A stretch of DNA of 64,000 nucleotides from Pseudolysinimonas yzui (GCF_014653215.1 NZ_BNAI01000004.1:95827-159826), one strand, 5' to 3'; positions 26,610-39,239 are shown, counted from the first letter of the stretch. Notes: a model not told the origin generated them from the sequence alone. Numbers and translations are program-made.

Positions 26610-27731
26610 TCAGCCTCGGTGGTAGGGGGCGATGACGACCTCGACCCGCTGGAACTCCTTGAGGTCGGAGTAGCCGGTCGTGGCCATCGACCGCCGGAGC
26701 GCACCGATCAGGTTCACGCGTCCGTCGGCGGTGTCTGCGGGGCCGAAAAGCAGCTTCTCGAGCGGCGCGACCGTTCCGACCTCGACGCGGTGCCCCCGAG
26801 GCAGCTCCGGATGCCGGGCTTCCGACCCCCAGTGCCAGCCGCCGCCGGGTGCTTCCTCGGCACGGGCGAGAGTCGAACCGAGCATGACGGCATCGGCTCC
26901 GACCGAGATCGCCTTCACGATGTCGCCGCTCGTGCCGAGCCCACCATCCGCGATGACGTGCACGTAGCGTCCCCCGGATTCGTCGAGGTAGTCGCGGCGC
27001 GCGCCCGCGACATCCGCCACCGCCGTCGCCATGGGCGCGTGGATGCCGAGGCTGGTGCGGGTGGTGCTCGCGGCACCTCCGCCGAACCCGACGAGTACCC
27101 CCGCGGCGCCGGTGCGCATGAGGTGCAGCGCCGCCGTGTACGTGCTGGCGCCGCCCACGATGACCGGCACGTCCAACTCGTAGATGAACTTCTTCAGGTT
27201 CAGCGGCTCGACGCCCTTGCTCACGTGCTCGGCGGACACGGTGGTGCCGCGGATCACGAACAGGTCGACGCCCGCGTCGATGACGGTCTTGTAGTGCTCC
27301 TGCGTGAGCTGCGGGCTGAGCGCCCCGGCGACCGGAACCCCCGCCGCCCGGATCTCGGCGATCCGCGACTTCAGCAACTCGGGCTTGATGGGCTCGGCGT
27401 AGATCTCCTGCAGGCGCTTCGTCGCGCCCTCCGCCTTCAGGCCGCAGATCTCCTTCAGAACCTTGTCGGCATCCTCATACCGCGTCCAGACGCCCTCGAG
27501 GTCGAGCACGCCCAAGCCGCCGAGCTTGCCGATCGCGATCGCGGTCGCCGGGCTCACCACGGAGTCCATCGGCGCCGCGAGCACCGGGATGTCGAAGGTG
27601 AACGCGTCGATCGTCCACGAGACGCTCACGTCGTGCGGGTCGCGGGTGCGCCGACTCGGCACCACCGCGATGTCGTCGAACGCGTAGGCCCGCCTGGCTC
27701 GCTTGGCCCGCCCGATCTCGATGTCGCTCAC
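26610..27731 (-). CDS. guaB3: GuaB3-type IMP dehydrogenase family protein
   Basis: 373-aa member of the IMPDH/GMP-reductase TIM-barrel family of the actinobacterial GuaB3 type, lacking CBS domains. The phosphate-binding and nucleotide loops are recognisable (VIADGGLGTSGDI, AVMLGSTLARA). The segment that in IMPDH holds the catalytic cysteine (GSICTTR in the GuaB of this window) reads GAASTTR here, so the cysteine is replaced and classical IMPDH chemistry is unlikely. GTG start at 27731. Upstream of glpD in one operon; guaB lies about 760 bp further upstream. Confidence 0.88.
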   Translation of the reverse strand: MSDIEIGRAKRARRAYAFDDIAVVPSRRTRDPHDVSVSWTIDAFTFDIPVLAAPMDSVVSPATAIAIGKLGGLGVLDLEGVWTRYEDADKVLKEICGLKAEGATKRLQEIYAEPIKPELLKSRIAEIRAAGVPVAGALSPQLTQEHYKTVIDAGVDLFVIRGTTVSAEHVSKGVEPLNLKKFIYELDVPVIVGGASTYTAALHLMRTGAAGVLVGFGGGAASTTRTSLGIHAPMATAVADVAGARRDYLDESGGRYVHVIADGGLGTSGDIVKAISVGADAVMLGSTLARAEEAPGGGWHWGSEARHPELPRGHRVEVGTVAPLEKLLFGPADTADGRVNLIGALRRSMATTGYSDLKEFQRVEVVIAPYHRG

Positions 27732-27780
27732 CCGTCGAGCCTACCGGCGGGGGCGCCGATGCCGGGGTCGGGCGCTGCGG

Positions 27781-27984
27781 TCAGGCGCCGAGCAGAAGCA
27801 GCACGTGGTAGAGCACGTAGACCGGCCAGACCGCGGCCTGAAGCAGGCCGAGGATCACCGACCAGAAGCCGCCGTCCGACTCCGAGATGAAGTAGATCGC
27901 GGCCCCGATGTACGCCATCAGGAACACGACACCCCACGGCCCCGCGCGTTCGACGACGCGCACCCGGCCGTCTGCGCCCGCCAT
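27781..27984 (-). CDS. Small two-helix membrane protein
   Basis: 67-aa protein with two hydrophobic segments (about residues 17-35 and 42-64) and the motif SESDGGFWSVILGLLQAAVWPVY split between them. ATG 27984 shares one base with the TGA of the DUF805 gene (TGATG), so it is probably translated by coupling. Function unknown; the family is common beside guaB3 in this group from memory. Confidence 0.72.
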   Translation of the reverse strand: MAGADGRVRVVERAGPWGVVFLMAYIGAAIYFISESDGGFWSVILGLLQAAVWPVYVLYHVLLLLGA

Positions 27985-28388
27985 CACGCCACCGCCGGCG
28001 TCGTCGTGGGCTCGGGGCGAGTCGGCTCGGCCCAGAACACGATCAGCACGATGAGGCCCGCGAGCGGCAGGAGCAACCAGAACAGGTTGGTCCACGACCG
28101 GCCGGTGTCGCGAAGCCGACGCACGGCGACCGCGAGCGACGGGACGAGCACGGCGATCGACCAGACTCCGGCGAGACTCGAGCCCACCGCGATGACCCCC
28201 TCGGGAGTCACCAGGTTGAAGGCTCCGAGCGCCGAGCTGACGATCGTCGAGAACAACGCGAACCACCAGAACTCGGGCCGGGTCGCCCGTCCCGAGAAGT
28301 CCGCGTACTTGCGGAACACCGTGACGATGGCGTCGCCGAACGACATCCCGGTGGAAGCCGACGTGGAAGGTGTGGAAACTGACATCAT
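27984..28388 (-). CDS. DUF805 membrane protein
   Basis: 134-aa inner-membrane protein of DUF805 (YhaH-like). Signature KYADFSGRATRPEFWWF near residue 29-45 and RRLRDTGRSW near 92-101, with three or four membrane helices. ATG 28388 (or 28385 three bases on) follows GAGAGGG. Function of the family unknown. Heads the DUF805 - small membrane protein - guaB3 - glpD run. Confidence 0.87.
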   Translation of the reverse strand: MMSVSTPSTSASTGMSFGDAIVTVFRKYADFSGRATRPEFWWFALFSTIVSSALGAFNLVTPEGVIAVGSSLAGVWSIAVLVPSLAVAVRRLRDTGRSWTNLFWLLLPLAGLIVLIVFWAEPTRPEPTTTPAVA

Positions 28389-28488
28389 CTGACCCTCTCC
28401 GTTCCGCATCGGGCGGAACGCCCACAGTCAACCCCGCCCCTCGGCCGCGTGCCCGGGTCGAAAGTCCCTCCCCGAGACCGGAGGACGG

Positions 28489-32519
<4,031 letters not shown>

Positions 32520-32530
<11 letters not shown>

Positions 32531-33497
32531 CTCCTCGCCCCTCGTCGCGCGCGCGAAGTCGACGGGACTCCACATCGGCGACGCCGTGCCCGGGGTCGCG
32601 AAGACCGATCCGATCCTGATCGCCGACGGCGTGCGGCGCACGTTCGGCGGTCTGACCGCCGTGGATGTCGACCACCTCGAGATCCCGAAGGGCGCCATCA
32701 CCGCGCTCATCGGGCCGAACGGTGCAGGCAAGACGACGCTCTTCAACCTGCTCACGGGGTTCGACAAGCCCGACCAGGGCACGTGGACCTTCTCCGGCAC
32801 GTCGATCTCGGGCGTCCCCGCGTTCAAAGTCGCCCGGCTCGGGCAGGTGCGCACCTTCCAGCTCACAAAGGCCCTCGGTCTGCTCACCGTGCTCGACAAC
32901 ATGAAGCTCGGCGCGAAGGGCCAACGCGGCGAAGGCTTCTTCTCGGCCCTGTTCCCCGCGCTCTGGCGCAAGCAGGACACCGAGATCGAGGAACGCGCGC
33001 TCGTGCTGCTCGAGAAGTTCAAGCTCGACACCAAGAAGGACGACTACGCCGCGAGCCTCTCCGGCGGCCAGCGGAAGCTGCTCGAGATGGCGCGGGCCCT
33101 GATGAGCCAGCCGTCACTCGTCATGCTCGACGAGCCGATGGCCGGCGTCAACCCGGCCCTCACGCAGTCGCTGCTCGAGCACATCCTCGACCTGAAAGAC
33201 CTGGGGATGACGGTGCTGTTCGTCGAGCACGACATGCACGTCGTCCGTCACATCGCCGACTGGGTCGTCGTGATGGCGGAAGGCAAGATCGTCGCCGAGG
33301 GTGACCCGACGACGGTCATGAAGAACCCGGCGGTCGTCGACGCCTACCTCGGTGCCCACCAGGAACTCGACCTCGGCGTCGTCACAGGGCGGTACCACCC
33401 CGACGAGGCCGACCCCACGACCGACGCGAAGGCTTCGGTCTCGGCCGATGCCGAGGCGATCGCCGCCGCCGGAGCAGAAGAGGAGGGCGCCCCGTGA
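32520..33497 (+). CDS. livG: Branched-chain amino-acid ABC ATPase LivG
   Basis: 325-aa ABC ATPase. Walker A GPNGAGKTT, LivG-type insert after the Q-loop (RTFQLTKALGLLTVLDN), signature LSGGQRKLLEMARALM, Walker B VMLDEPMAGVNP and the H-loop HDMHVV. About 60 residues longer at the C-terminus than usual, with an Asp/Ala-rich tail. It begins at TTG 32520, supported by AAGGAG 7 nt upstream, inside the end of livM. Confidence 0.94.
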
Positions 33498-34231
33498 GCG
33501 TCACCACGACCACCGCCACCGTCGTCGAGGTGATCGACGTCGTCGCGGGTTACCTGCCCGGCGTCAACATCCTCAACGGATGTTCCCTCGTGGCCGCTCA
33601 GGGCGAGCTGATCGGCATCATCGGCCCCAACGGTGCCGGCAAGTCGACGCTGCTGCGGGCGATCTTCGGTCAGGTCAACGTGCGCAGCGGCACCGTCAAG
33701 CTCGAGGGCGAGGACATCACGGGGCTCAAAGCCAACAAGCTGGTCTCGCGCGGCGTCGGCTTCGTGCCGCAGACCAACAACGTCTTCCCGGCGCTCACGA
33801 TCGAAGAGAACCTCCAGATGGGGCTCTATCAGCGCCCCAAGGCCTACGCCGAGCGGCTCGAGTTCGTCACCGGGATCTTCGGGGAGCTCAGCAGCCGGCT
33901 CAAGCAGCGCGCCGGGTCGCTCTCCGGCGGCGAACGCCAGATGGTGGCGATGTCGCGCGCGCTGATGATGGATCCCAAGGTGCTGCTGCTCGACGAGCCC
34001 TCAGCGGGCCTCTCACCGGTGCGCCAGGACGAGGCGTTCATCCGGGTCTCCGAGATCAACAAGGCCGGCGTGACGACGATCATGGTCGAGCAGAACGCTC
34101 GGCGGTGCCTGCAGATCTGCGACCGCGGCTACGTACTCGACCAGGGCCGGGATGCCTACACCGGCACCGGTCGCGAGCTGCTGAGCGACCCGAAGGTCAC
34201 TGAGCTCTACTTGGGCACGCTCGGCGCCTAG
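33494..34231 (+). CDS. livF: Branched-chain amino-acid ABC ATPase LivF
   Basis: 245-aa ABC ATPase, shorter than LivG as usual. Walker A GPNGAGKSTLL, Q-loop VPQTNNVFPALTIEENL, signature LSGGERQMVAMSRALM, Walker B LLLDEPSAGLSP, VEQNARR in place of the H-loop histidine, as in other LivF proteins. GTG 33494 overlaps the livG stop by 4 bp. Last gene of livHMGF; ends before a strong hairpin. Confidence 0.94.
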   Translation: MSVTTTTATVVEVIDVVAGYLPGVNILNGCSLVAAQGELIGIIGPNGAGKSTLLRAIFGQVNVRSGTVKLEGEDITGLKANKLVSRGVGFVPQTNNVFPALTIEENLQMGLYQRPKAYAERLEFVTGIFGELSSRLKQRAGSLSGGERQMVAMSRALMMDPKVLLLDEPSAGLSPVRQDEAFIRVSEINKAGVTTIMVEQNARRCLQICDRGYVLDQGRDAYTGTGRELLSDPKVTELYLGTLGA

Positions 34232-34250
34232 CCGACTTCACGCAACAAAG

Positions 34251-34285
34251 GGAAAGCCCCCCGGCCCGAAGGCCGAGGGGCTTCC
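34251..34285. terminator. Bidirectional terminator between livF and the binding-protein gene
   Basis: GGAAAGCCCCCCGGCC (34251-34266), CGAA loop, GGCCGAGGGGCTTCC (34271-34285). Strong GC stem with a UUCG-type tetraloop on the minus strand, placed between the convergent livF (ends 34231) and binding-protein gene (ends 34302). Confidence 0.8.
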
Positions 34286-34301
34286 TCATGAGTGCTGTGA
34301 C

Positions 34302-35579
34302 TTAGATCGCACCGTAGGTGTTGTCTTCGCCGTACACGTAGATGCCGATCGAGGCCTCGGTCGGGTCGCCCACCTCGTCGAAGGTGATCGGGCCCGAGAT
34401 GCCGTCGTAGTCGGCGACTCCACCGCTCAGGATGATGTCGGCGCACTCCGCGTATGTCGTGCACTTCTCACCGTCACCCGAACCACCGGAGACTTCCTGG
34501 AGCTTCGCTGCAACGTCGACACCCTCGGTCGCTCCACCCGCGGCCAGCGAGGCCAGGGCGAGCAGGATGACGGCGTCGTACGACTCGGCCGCGTAGGAGT
34601 ACTCGGTCAGCGGCTCGCCACCGTCTTCGGCGACCCACGCGTCGAGCGCCGCGGTGAACTCACCGATCGAGTCGATCGTGAGACCGGGCAGCGTGCCCTT
34701 GGCACCCGTGAGGGAGCCGGCCGGGAACTGGTCGCCGAAGTTCGACAGGTTGCCGTCGACGAAGTACAGGTTCTCCGACGGGAACTGACCGAACAGGCTC
34801 GGGAGGATCGTCTTGACCTCTTCGAACGTGATGAGCGCGATGGCGTCGGGGTCAGCCGCCAGCACCTCGCTGATCTGCGTGTCGAACACGGTGTCACCCG
34901 TGTTGTAGGTCGGGGCCGCGACGACCTCGCCGCCGGCGGCCTCGAAGGCCTCGGTGACGTACTTCGCGAGACCGGTGCCGTACGAGTCGTTCAGCACGAT
35001 CATGCCGAGCGTCTGGTGGCCGTCTTCGGCGATCAGGTTGCCGAGCACCTCACCCTGCAGCACGTCCGACGGCGCGGTGCGGAAGTACAGCCCGTTGTCG
35101 TCGTAGGTGGTGAAGGCGTCGGAGGTGTTGGCCGGCGAGAACTGGATGACGCCGGCACCCGTGACCTGGTCGATGAACTGCAGCGACGTGCCCGACGACG
35201 CGGCGCCGATGATGGCGGTCGGGTCGAAGGCCAGGATGCGCGGGGCCTCGGTCTCGTAGGCCTTGTTGTCGGTGTTGCCCGAGTCACCGTACTCGACCTC
35301 GATGGTCAGACCGGTCGACTCGGCGGCGGCGTTGACCTCGCTGACAGCGAAACCGACACCGGCTTCTTCCGGCGGGCCGAGGAAGGCGAGGTTACCGGTC
35401 TGCGGAAGCAGGGTGCCGAGAGTCAGCGTGTAGTCGGCGATGGCGGTCGGCTCGGCTTCGGGCTCGGCGGCCGGGGCACAACCCGCGAGCACGAGGGCGC
35501 CGGTCGCGATGAACGCGATGCCCAGTGTGCTCTTGAGGCCGCGCGACCGGAAGGCGGACGCCTTGGTCGTGATGCTCAT
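34302..35579 (-). CDS. Branched-chain amino-acid-type ABC substrate-binding lipoprotein (1)
   Basis: 425-aa periplasmic-binding-type lipoprotein of the LivJ/Leu-Ile-Val family. Signal peptide with lipobox LVLAGC (Cys34), then the ligand-binding fold starting TLGTLLPQTGNLAFLGPPEEAG split, and the C-terminal CTTYAECADII/YDGISGPITFDEVGDP segment. ATG 35579 is preceded by AAGGAG. It faces livHMGF and is paralogous to the next gene. Likely supplies the ABC importer. Ligand not known. Confidence 0.9.
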   Translation of the reverse strand: MSITTKASAFRSRGLKSTLGIAFIATGALVLAGCAPAAEPEAEPTAIADYTLTLGTLLPQTGNLAFLGPPEEAGVGFAVSEVNAAAESTGLTIEVEYGDSGNTDNKAYETEAPRILAFDPTAIIGAASSGTSLQFIDQVTGAGVIQFSPANTSDAFTTYDDNGLYFRTAPSDVLQGEVLGNLIAEDGHQTLGMIVLNDSYGTGLAKYVTEAFEAAGGEVVAAPTYNTGDTVFDTQISEVLAADPDAIALITFEEVKTILPSLFGQFPSENLYFVDGNLSNFGDQFPAGSLTGAKGTLPGLTIDSIGEFTAALDAWVAEDGGEPLTEYSYAAESYDAVILLALASLAAGGATEGVDVAAKLQEVSGGSGDGEKCTTYAECADIILSGGVADYDGISGPITFDEVGDPTEASIGIYVYGEDNTYGAI

Positions 35580-35668
35580 GTCACTCCTTGAGTGTTTTAG
35601 ACAGGACAAGGACCGGACAACGTCCGGCCAGTTGTTGCCACCGTAGTCCGGCAAAACGCCTACGGCGC

Positions 35669-35702
35669 TTCCGCACTGTTACAGCCGTGTAACAGTGCGG
35701 AA
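35669..35702. promoter_or_regulatory. Perfect 15-bp inverted repeat upstream of binding-protein gene 1
   Basis: TTCCGCACTGTTACA, GCCG loop, TGTAACAGTGCGGAA: perfect arms. It lies 36 bp after the stop of binding-protein gene 2 and 90 bp before the start of gene 1 on the same strand. It may be the terminator of gene 2, an operator (TGTTACA-N4-TGTAACA core), or both. A smaller hairpin CCGGAC-AAC-GTCCGG lies at 35613-35627 in the leader of gene 1. Confidence 0.6.
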
Positions 35703-35737
35703 TCGTTACTTTTGCATCACGGCGAGTGCCGAAGTGC

Positions 35738-36994
35738 TCAGCCGACGACGAGGGCCTTGCGACCGTACTTGTTCTCGGCGTTATAGGCGACGACGGCGTA
35801 GGTGCCGCGCTGCGGATCACCCTGCGCGTCGAGGTTGGTCGATCCGCTGAGCCCGTCGTAATCGATGTCGGTCTGCGTGCGCAGCACGTCGATGCACTCC
35901 CCGAAGCTGGTGCACTTGATGCCGTCGACGGAGGCCGCGCCGAGCATCCGTGCGATCGACGCACCGCCGTCGTCTCCGGCGAGCACGGCGGCGAGCGCCG
36001 CCAGCACGGTCGCGTCATACGCTTCCGCGGCGTAGCGGAAGTCGAGCACCCCGGGGTCTTCTTGCTTGATCTTCGCCTGGAACGCGGCATCCGCCTCGGC
36101 GCCCTCGATCAGGCCGTTCACGCCGTTGAGCAGCCCGGCGGGGAGCGCCTGCGAGTAGTCGGCGAGGTTCTGGCTGGTGAGCCACAGCTTCGCGCCGCCG
36201 AATCCGGCCGCGGAGAGCTGAGTGATGAGCGCCTTCGTCTGGTCACCGTTGTCGGGGGTGGCGAGCACGACGGCGTCCGGGGCGGCGTCCTTGACCGTCG
36301 CCACGGCTGCGGCGAGCGCTTCCGCGTTGGCGTCGGGCGCGACCTCGACCGACTCGAGCGCCACTTCGGTTCCCTCCAACGCGGCCGCGAGGGCTGCCGA
36401 CAGCGATGAGCCGAGGTCGTCGTCCCGGTACACGATCGCCACCGAAGCGATCTCACGATCGAGGAACAGGTCGGCGAGCACGATCGCCTGATGCGGATAC
36501 GCGGGGATCGTGCGGAAGAAGATGTTCTCGGTGTCGAGCGCCGTCAGTTGCGGATACGTCGCGGCAGGTGAGATCAGTGGGATGTCGGCCTCTGCGGCGG
36601 GTGCCAGCAGCCGTTGCGACAACACCGATGACGACGGGCCGATGACGACATCCGCACCCTGCGCGACGAGGTCGGTGAACGACTCCTCCGCCTTCTGCGT
36701 CGACGCGTCGCCCGAGTCGCGGTTGACGACGACGACGGGCTTGCCGTTCACGCCGCCCGCCGCGTTGATCTCCCGCACCGCCGCGTTGACGCCGGCGACC
36801 TGCGCGGGGCCGATGAAGGCGACGCCGCCACTCGACGGGAAGAGGGTGCCGATCTTCAGTTCGCCATCGCCCGTCGGGGTCTGCGTCGGGGTTGGCGTCG
36901 GGGTCGGGGTCGGGGTCCCTCCGCACCCGGCGAGGGCGATGAGCGCGGCGGCGGCGACCGCGGTCGCAGCGACTCGGACGAACGGGCGCGGCAT
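35738..36994 (-). CDS. Branched-chain amino-acid-type ABC substrate-binding lipoprotein (2)
   Basis: 418-aa lipoprotein, tandem paralogue of gene 1. Lipobox IALAGC (Cys24) is followed by a Thr-Pro repeat linker (TPTPTPTPTQTPT), then the binding fold (KIGTLFPSSGGVAFIGPAQVAG split) and the closing CTSFGECIDVL/YDGLSGSTN segment that parallels its neighbour. ATG 36994 with AAGGAG upstream. The Thr-Pro linker, absent from gene 1, would hold the domain further from the membrane. Probably a second binding protein for the same permease. Confidence 0.88.
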   Translation of the reverse strand: MPRPFVRVAATAVAAAALIALAGCGGTPTPTPTPTPTQTPTGDGELKIGTLFPSSGGVAFIGPAQVAGVNAAVREINAAGGVNGKPVVVVNRDSGDASTQKAEESFTDLVAQGADVVIGPSSSVLSQRLLAPAAEADIPLISPAATYPQLTALDTENIFFRTIPAYPHQAIVLADLFLDREIASVAIVYRDDDLGSSLSAALAAALEGTEVALESVEVAPDANAEALAAAVATVKDAAPDAVVLATPDNGDQTKALITQLSAAGFGGAKLWLTSQNLADYSQALPAGLLNGVNGLIEGAEADAAFQAKIKQEDPGVLDFRYAAEAYDATVLAALAAVLAGDDGGASIARMLGAASVDGIKCTSFGECIDVLRTQTDIDYDGLSGSTNLDAQGDPQRGTYAVVAYNAENKYGRKALVVG

Positions 36995-37091
36995 CCGGGG
37001 CTCCTTCTGCAGGGACGCCGCCACCTTACCCATCGGCCGCACGTGCTCACGGAAGGCGCGTCGTGGAGTCCTCACGATGCGAGCCCATGAC

Positions 37092-37754
37092 TTACCCGAA
37101 GCGGGCCTCGAACTCTTCGCAGCTCAGGTTCGGCGGCACCCACGTGAACCAGGCCTCGGGGCACTCGCTCGCGACATTCCGCAGGCCGTCTTCGCTGAAG
37201 GCCCGGACGATCTCGGCCGTGTCGGTGCCGACGTCCGTCAGGTCGAGGTACCACATGTCGGCGGCCGCACAGCCGTCCTCGGGGATGGGGATCTCGGTGA
37301 GCGTGAGCACGGTCGTCGGGGTCCAATCGGTGTTCGCTCCGCCGTCGCCGATGTCCCAGCCTCCGTGGGTCGTGGTGACGGTGACGGTCGCCGGAATCCC
37401 CCCGGTGGGCGGTACATCAGGTCCCTGGGCGACCGCCGAAAGGGTCTCCTCGGTGTAGCTGATGCTCGAACCGGCGACGGTGACGGTCACCCCTGCGGTC
37501 GGCCGCACGTCGCCGTCGCCGTTGGCGGCGAAGGACGCAGAGACATCGCAGGTGAACCCGGTGAGGGCGACCCCCATGAAGCCTCCCGTGATGATGGCGG
37601 AGTCGACGTCGAGGTCATCGGCGAGCCACGGGTCGATCTTCACGTCCGCCGGCGGGGCGTCCGGGCCGCTCGGGCTGCTCGGGGTGCACGCGGCGAGGCC
37701 GACGACGATCAGGACGGCCACGAGCGCGCGGGCGCCGATCTGGGGAGGGGTCAT
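37092..37754 (-). CDS. Lipoprotein of unknown function
   Basis: 220-aa exported lipoprotein. Signal peptide with lipobox GLAAC (Cys23), a Ser/Pro-rich linker, and a beta-rich domain of about 170 residues with three later cysteines (in EDGCAAADMWYLD, ASECPE and NLSCEEF), some of which could form disulfides. No family recognised. ATG 37754 preferred to GTG 37760. It stands alone between the binding-protein genes and rarD. Confidence 0.72.
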   Translation of the reverse strand: MTPPQIGARALVAVLIVVGLAACTPSSPSGPDAPPADVKIDPWLADDLDVDSAIITGGFMGVALTGFTCDVSASFAANGDGDVRPTAGVTVTVAGSSISYTEETLSAVAQGPDVPPTGGIPATVTVTTTHGGWDIGDGGANTDWTPTTVLTLTEIPIPEDGCAAADMWYLDLTDVGTDTAEIVRAFSEDGLRNVASECPEAWFTWVPPNLSCEEFEARFG

Positions 37755-37799
37755 GCGCACATCCTGCCGCCCGGCCGCCCTCGCCGTCGAGGATGTCTC

Positions 37800-38726
37800 T
37801 CAGATCGACTCGTCCGCGACGCGACGCGACGACCGGGACGCGGCCACCATGTCGGCCATCAGCACGATGAGTGCGACCCAGACCAGGGCGAAACCGATCC
37901 AGCGTTCGAGGGGCATCGCCTCGTGCAGCACGAGCCAGCCGATCAGGAGCTGCGCGAGCGGTGCGAGGAACTGCGTCATCCCGAGCGCGACCAACGGGAT
38001 GCGTCGCGCCCCCGCGGCGAACAGCAGCAGCGGAACGGTGGTGACGACACCCGCACCGACCATGAGAGCCGAATGCGCGAGCCCGTTCTGCCCGAAGTCG
38101 AGCCCGCCGCCGATCGTGCTGACGAGCACCAGTTGCCCGAGCGCCAGGGGTGCGAGCCAGGCGGTCTCGAGGGTCAATCCGCCGACCGCGTCGACGGTGG
38201 GCCCGACGACGCGCTTGATGAGCCCGTAAGCGCCGAAACTGAACGCGAGCGCGAGCGCGATCCAGGGGAACGCGCCGTACCCGACGACGATCACGAGGAT
38301 GGCGACGAACGCGATCGAGAGCGCCGCCCACTGTGCCGGCCGCACCTTCTCGCGCAGCACGAGTACGCCGAGCAGCACCGTCACGATGGGGTTGATGAAG
38401 TAGCCCAGCGAGGCTTCGATCACGTGCCCGCCCAGTGCGGCGAACACGTAGACCTGCCAGTTGATGTAGATCGCGCCGGCGGCGAGCGCCATGAGCAGCA
38501 TCGTGCGCCGGTCGCGAAGCAATGCGCCGACACGGCCCCACGCTCGGATGATCGTCAGCAAGAGCGCGCAGAACAGCAGCGACATGAGGATGCGGAACGC
38601 GACGACCTCGAAGGCGCCGGCCGGCACCAGAAGCAGGAAGTACAGGGGGAGGATCCCCCACAGTCCGTACGCGCCGATCGCGTAGAGGTACCCGGTGCGG
38701 CTCTGCAGAGGCGGGGCGGGCGGCAC
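37800..38726 (-). CDS. rarD: EamA-family transporter RarD
   Basis: 308-aa DMT-superfamily transporter with ten membrane helices in two EamA repeats. RarD features: GYLYAIGAYGLWGILPLYF near residue 12-30 and the INWQVYVFAALGGHVIEASLGYFINP region near 88-112. Starts at GTG 38726. Substrate unknown; the RarD name is from sequence resemblance only. Lies downstream of the groES terminator on the same strand. Confidence 0.92.
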   Translation of the reverse strand: MPPAPPLQSRTGYLYAIGAYGLWGILPLYFLLLVPAGAFEVVAFRILMSLLFCALLLTIIRAWGRVGALLRDRRTMLLMALAAGAIYINWQVYVFAALGGHVIEASLGYFINPIVTVLLGVLVLREKVRPAQWAALSIAFVAILVIVVGYGAFPWIALALAFSFGAYGLIKRVVGPTVDAVGGLTLETAWLAPLALGQLVLVSTIGGGLDFGQNGLAHSALMVGAGVVTTVPLLLFAAGARRIPLVALGMTQFLAPLAQLLIGWLVLHEAMPLERWIGFALVWVALIVLMADMVAASRSSRRVADESI

Positions 38727-38751
38727 GTTCTCAACCTACTCCGGGCATGCA

Positions 38752-38792
38752 GAAGGCCCCGCCATCCCGGTTTCGGGGAGGGCGGGGCCTTC
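38752..38792 (-). terminator. groES terminator
   Basis: GAAGGCCCCGCC (38752-38763) and GGCGGGGCCTTC (38781-38792) form a perfect 12-bp stem with a 17-nt loop, 10 bp past the groES stop. Confidence 0.8.
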
Positions 38793-38802
38793 AGCGGAAG
38801 TC

Positions 38803-39096
38803 TTAGCCGATGACCGCGAGCACGTCACGTGCGGAGAGCACGAGCAGGTCGTCTCCGCCGAACTTCACCTCGGTGCCGCCGTACTTGGAGTAGATGACCT
38901 TGTCGCCGACCTTGACGTCGAGCGGGACGCGGTTGCCGTTGTCGTCGATGCGACCGGGTCCGACCGCGACGACCTCGCCCTCCTGGGGCTTCTCCTTCGC
39001 GGTGTCGGGAATCACGAGACCCGACGCGGTGACCTGCTCGGCGTCGACCTGCTTGATGACGATGCGATCCTCGAGCGGCTTGATGGAGACCGACAC
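38803..39096 (-). CDS. groES: Co-chaperonin GroES
   Basis: 97-aa 10-kDa chaperonin lid. [14 protein letters not shown] start, the mobile loop near residues 17-32 ([20 protein letters not shown], split), and [19 protein letters not shown] near the end. GTG 39096 is used because the family begins with this sequence; a longer frame upstream is blocked by the CIRCE/promoter region. groEL does not follow; the gene is monocistronic with its own terminator, as in other actinobacteria with several groEL copies. Confidence 0.96.
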   Translation of the reverse strand: MSVSIKPLEDRIVIKQVDAEQVTASGLVIPDTAKEKPQEGEVVAVGPGRIDDNGNRVPLDVKVGDKVIYSKYGGTEVKFGGDDLLVLSARDVLAVIG

Positions 39097-39140
39097 TGGA
39101 TGACCTCTTTCTGAAAGACCCTGCTGATACGAAGTTTGGG

Positions 39141-39167
39141 TTGGCACAGTCCGACTGAGAGTGCCAG
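39141..39167. promoter_or_regulatory. CIRCE element 1 (HrcA operator) upstream of groES
   Basis: TTGGCACAG-N9-GAGTGCCAG, compared with the CIRCE consensus TTAGCACTC-N9-GAGTGCTAA. It lies just downstream of the predicted -10, in the region of the transcription start, where HrcA would block elongation or open complex formation. Confidence 0.75.
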
Positions 39168-39172
39168 AGACC

Positions 39173-39201
39173 ACCATAGCGTTTCGTTAGCAGTCGTTCA
39201 A
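39173..39201 (-). promoter_or_regulatory. Predicted groES promoter
   Basis: TTGAAC (39196-39201), exactly 17 nt, TATGGT (39173-39178) on the minus strand. The -35 lies inside CIRCE element 2 and the start point inside CIRCE element 1. Confidence 0.6.
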
Positions 39202-39213
39202 CGCGAGTGCCAA
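39187..39213. promoter_or_regulatory. CIRCE element 2 (HrcA operator) over the groES -35
   Basis: TTAGCAGTC-N9-GAGTGCCAA, one mismatch to consensus in each half. It covers the -35 box of groES. It also abuts an alternative ATG (39213) of the divergent methyltransferase gene, which may therefore be partly heat-regulated. Confidence 0.78.
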
Positions 39214-39239
39214 TGTCGGCAAGGGACGAGAATGGCCGG

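Noticed and set aside
36870..36925. Repeat tract encoding Thr-Pro
   Set aside because: It is the linker after the lipobox of the second binding lipoprotein, not an independent repeat element.
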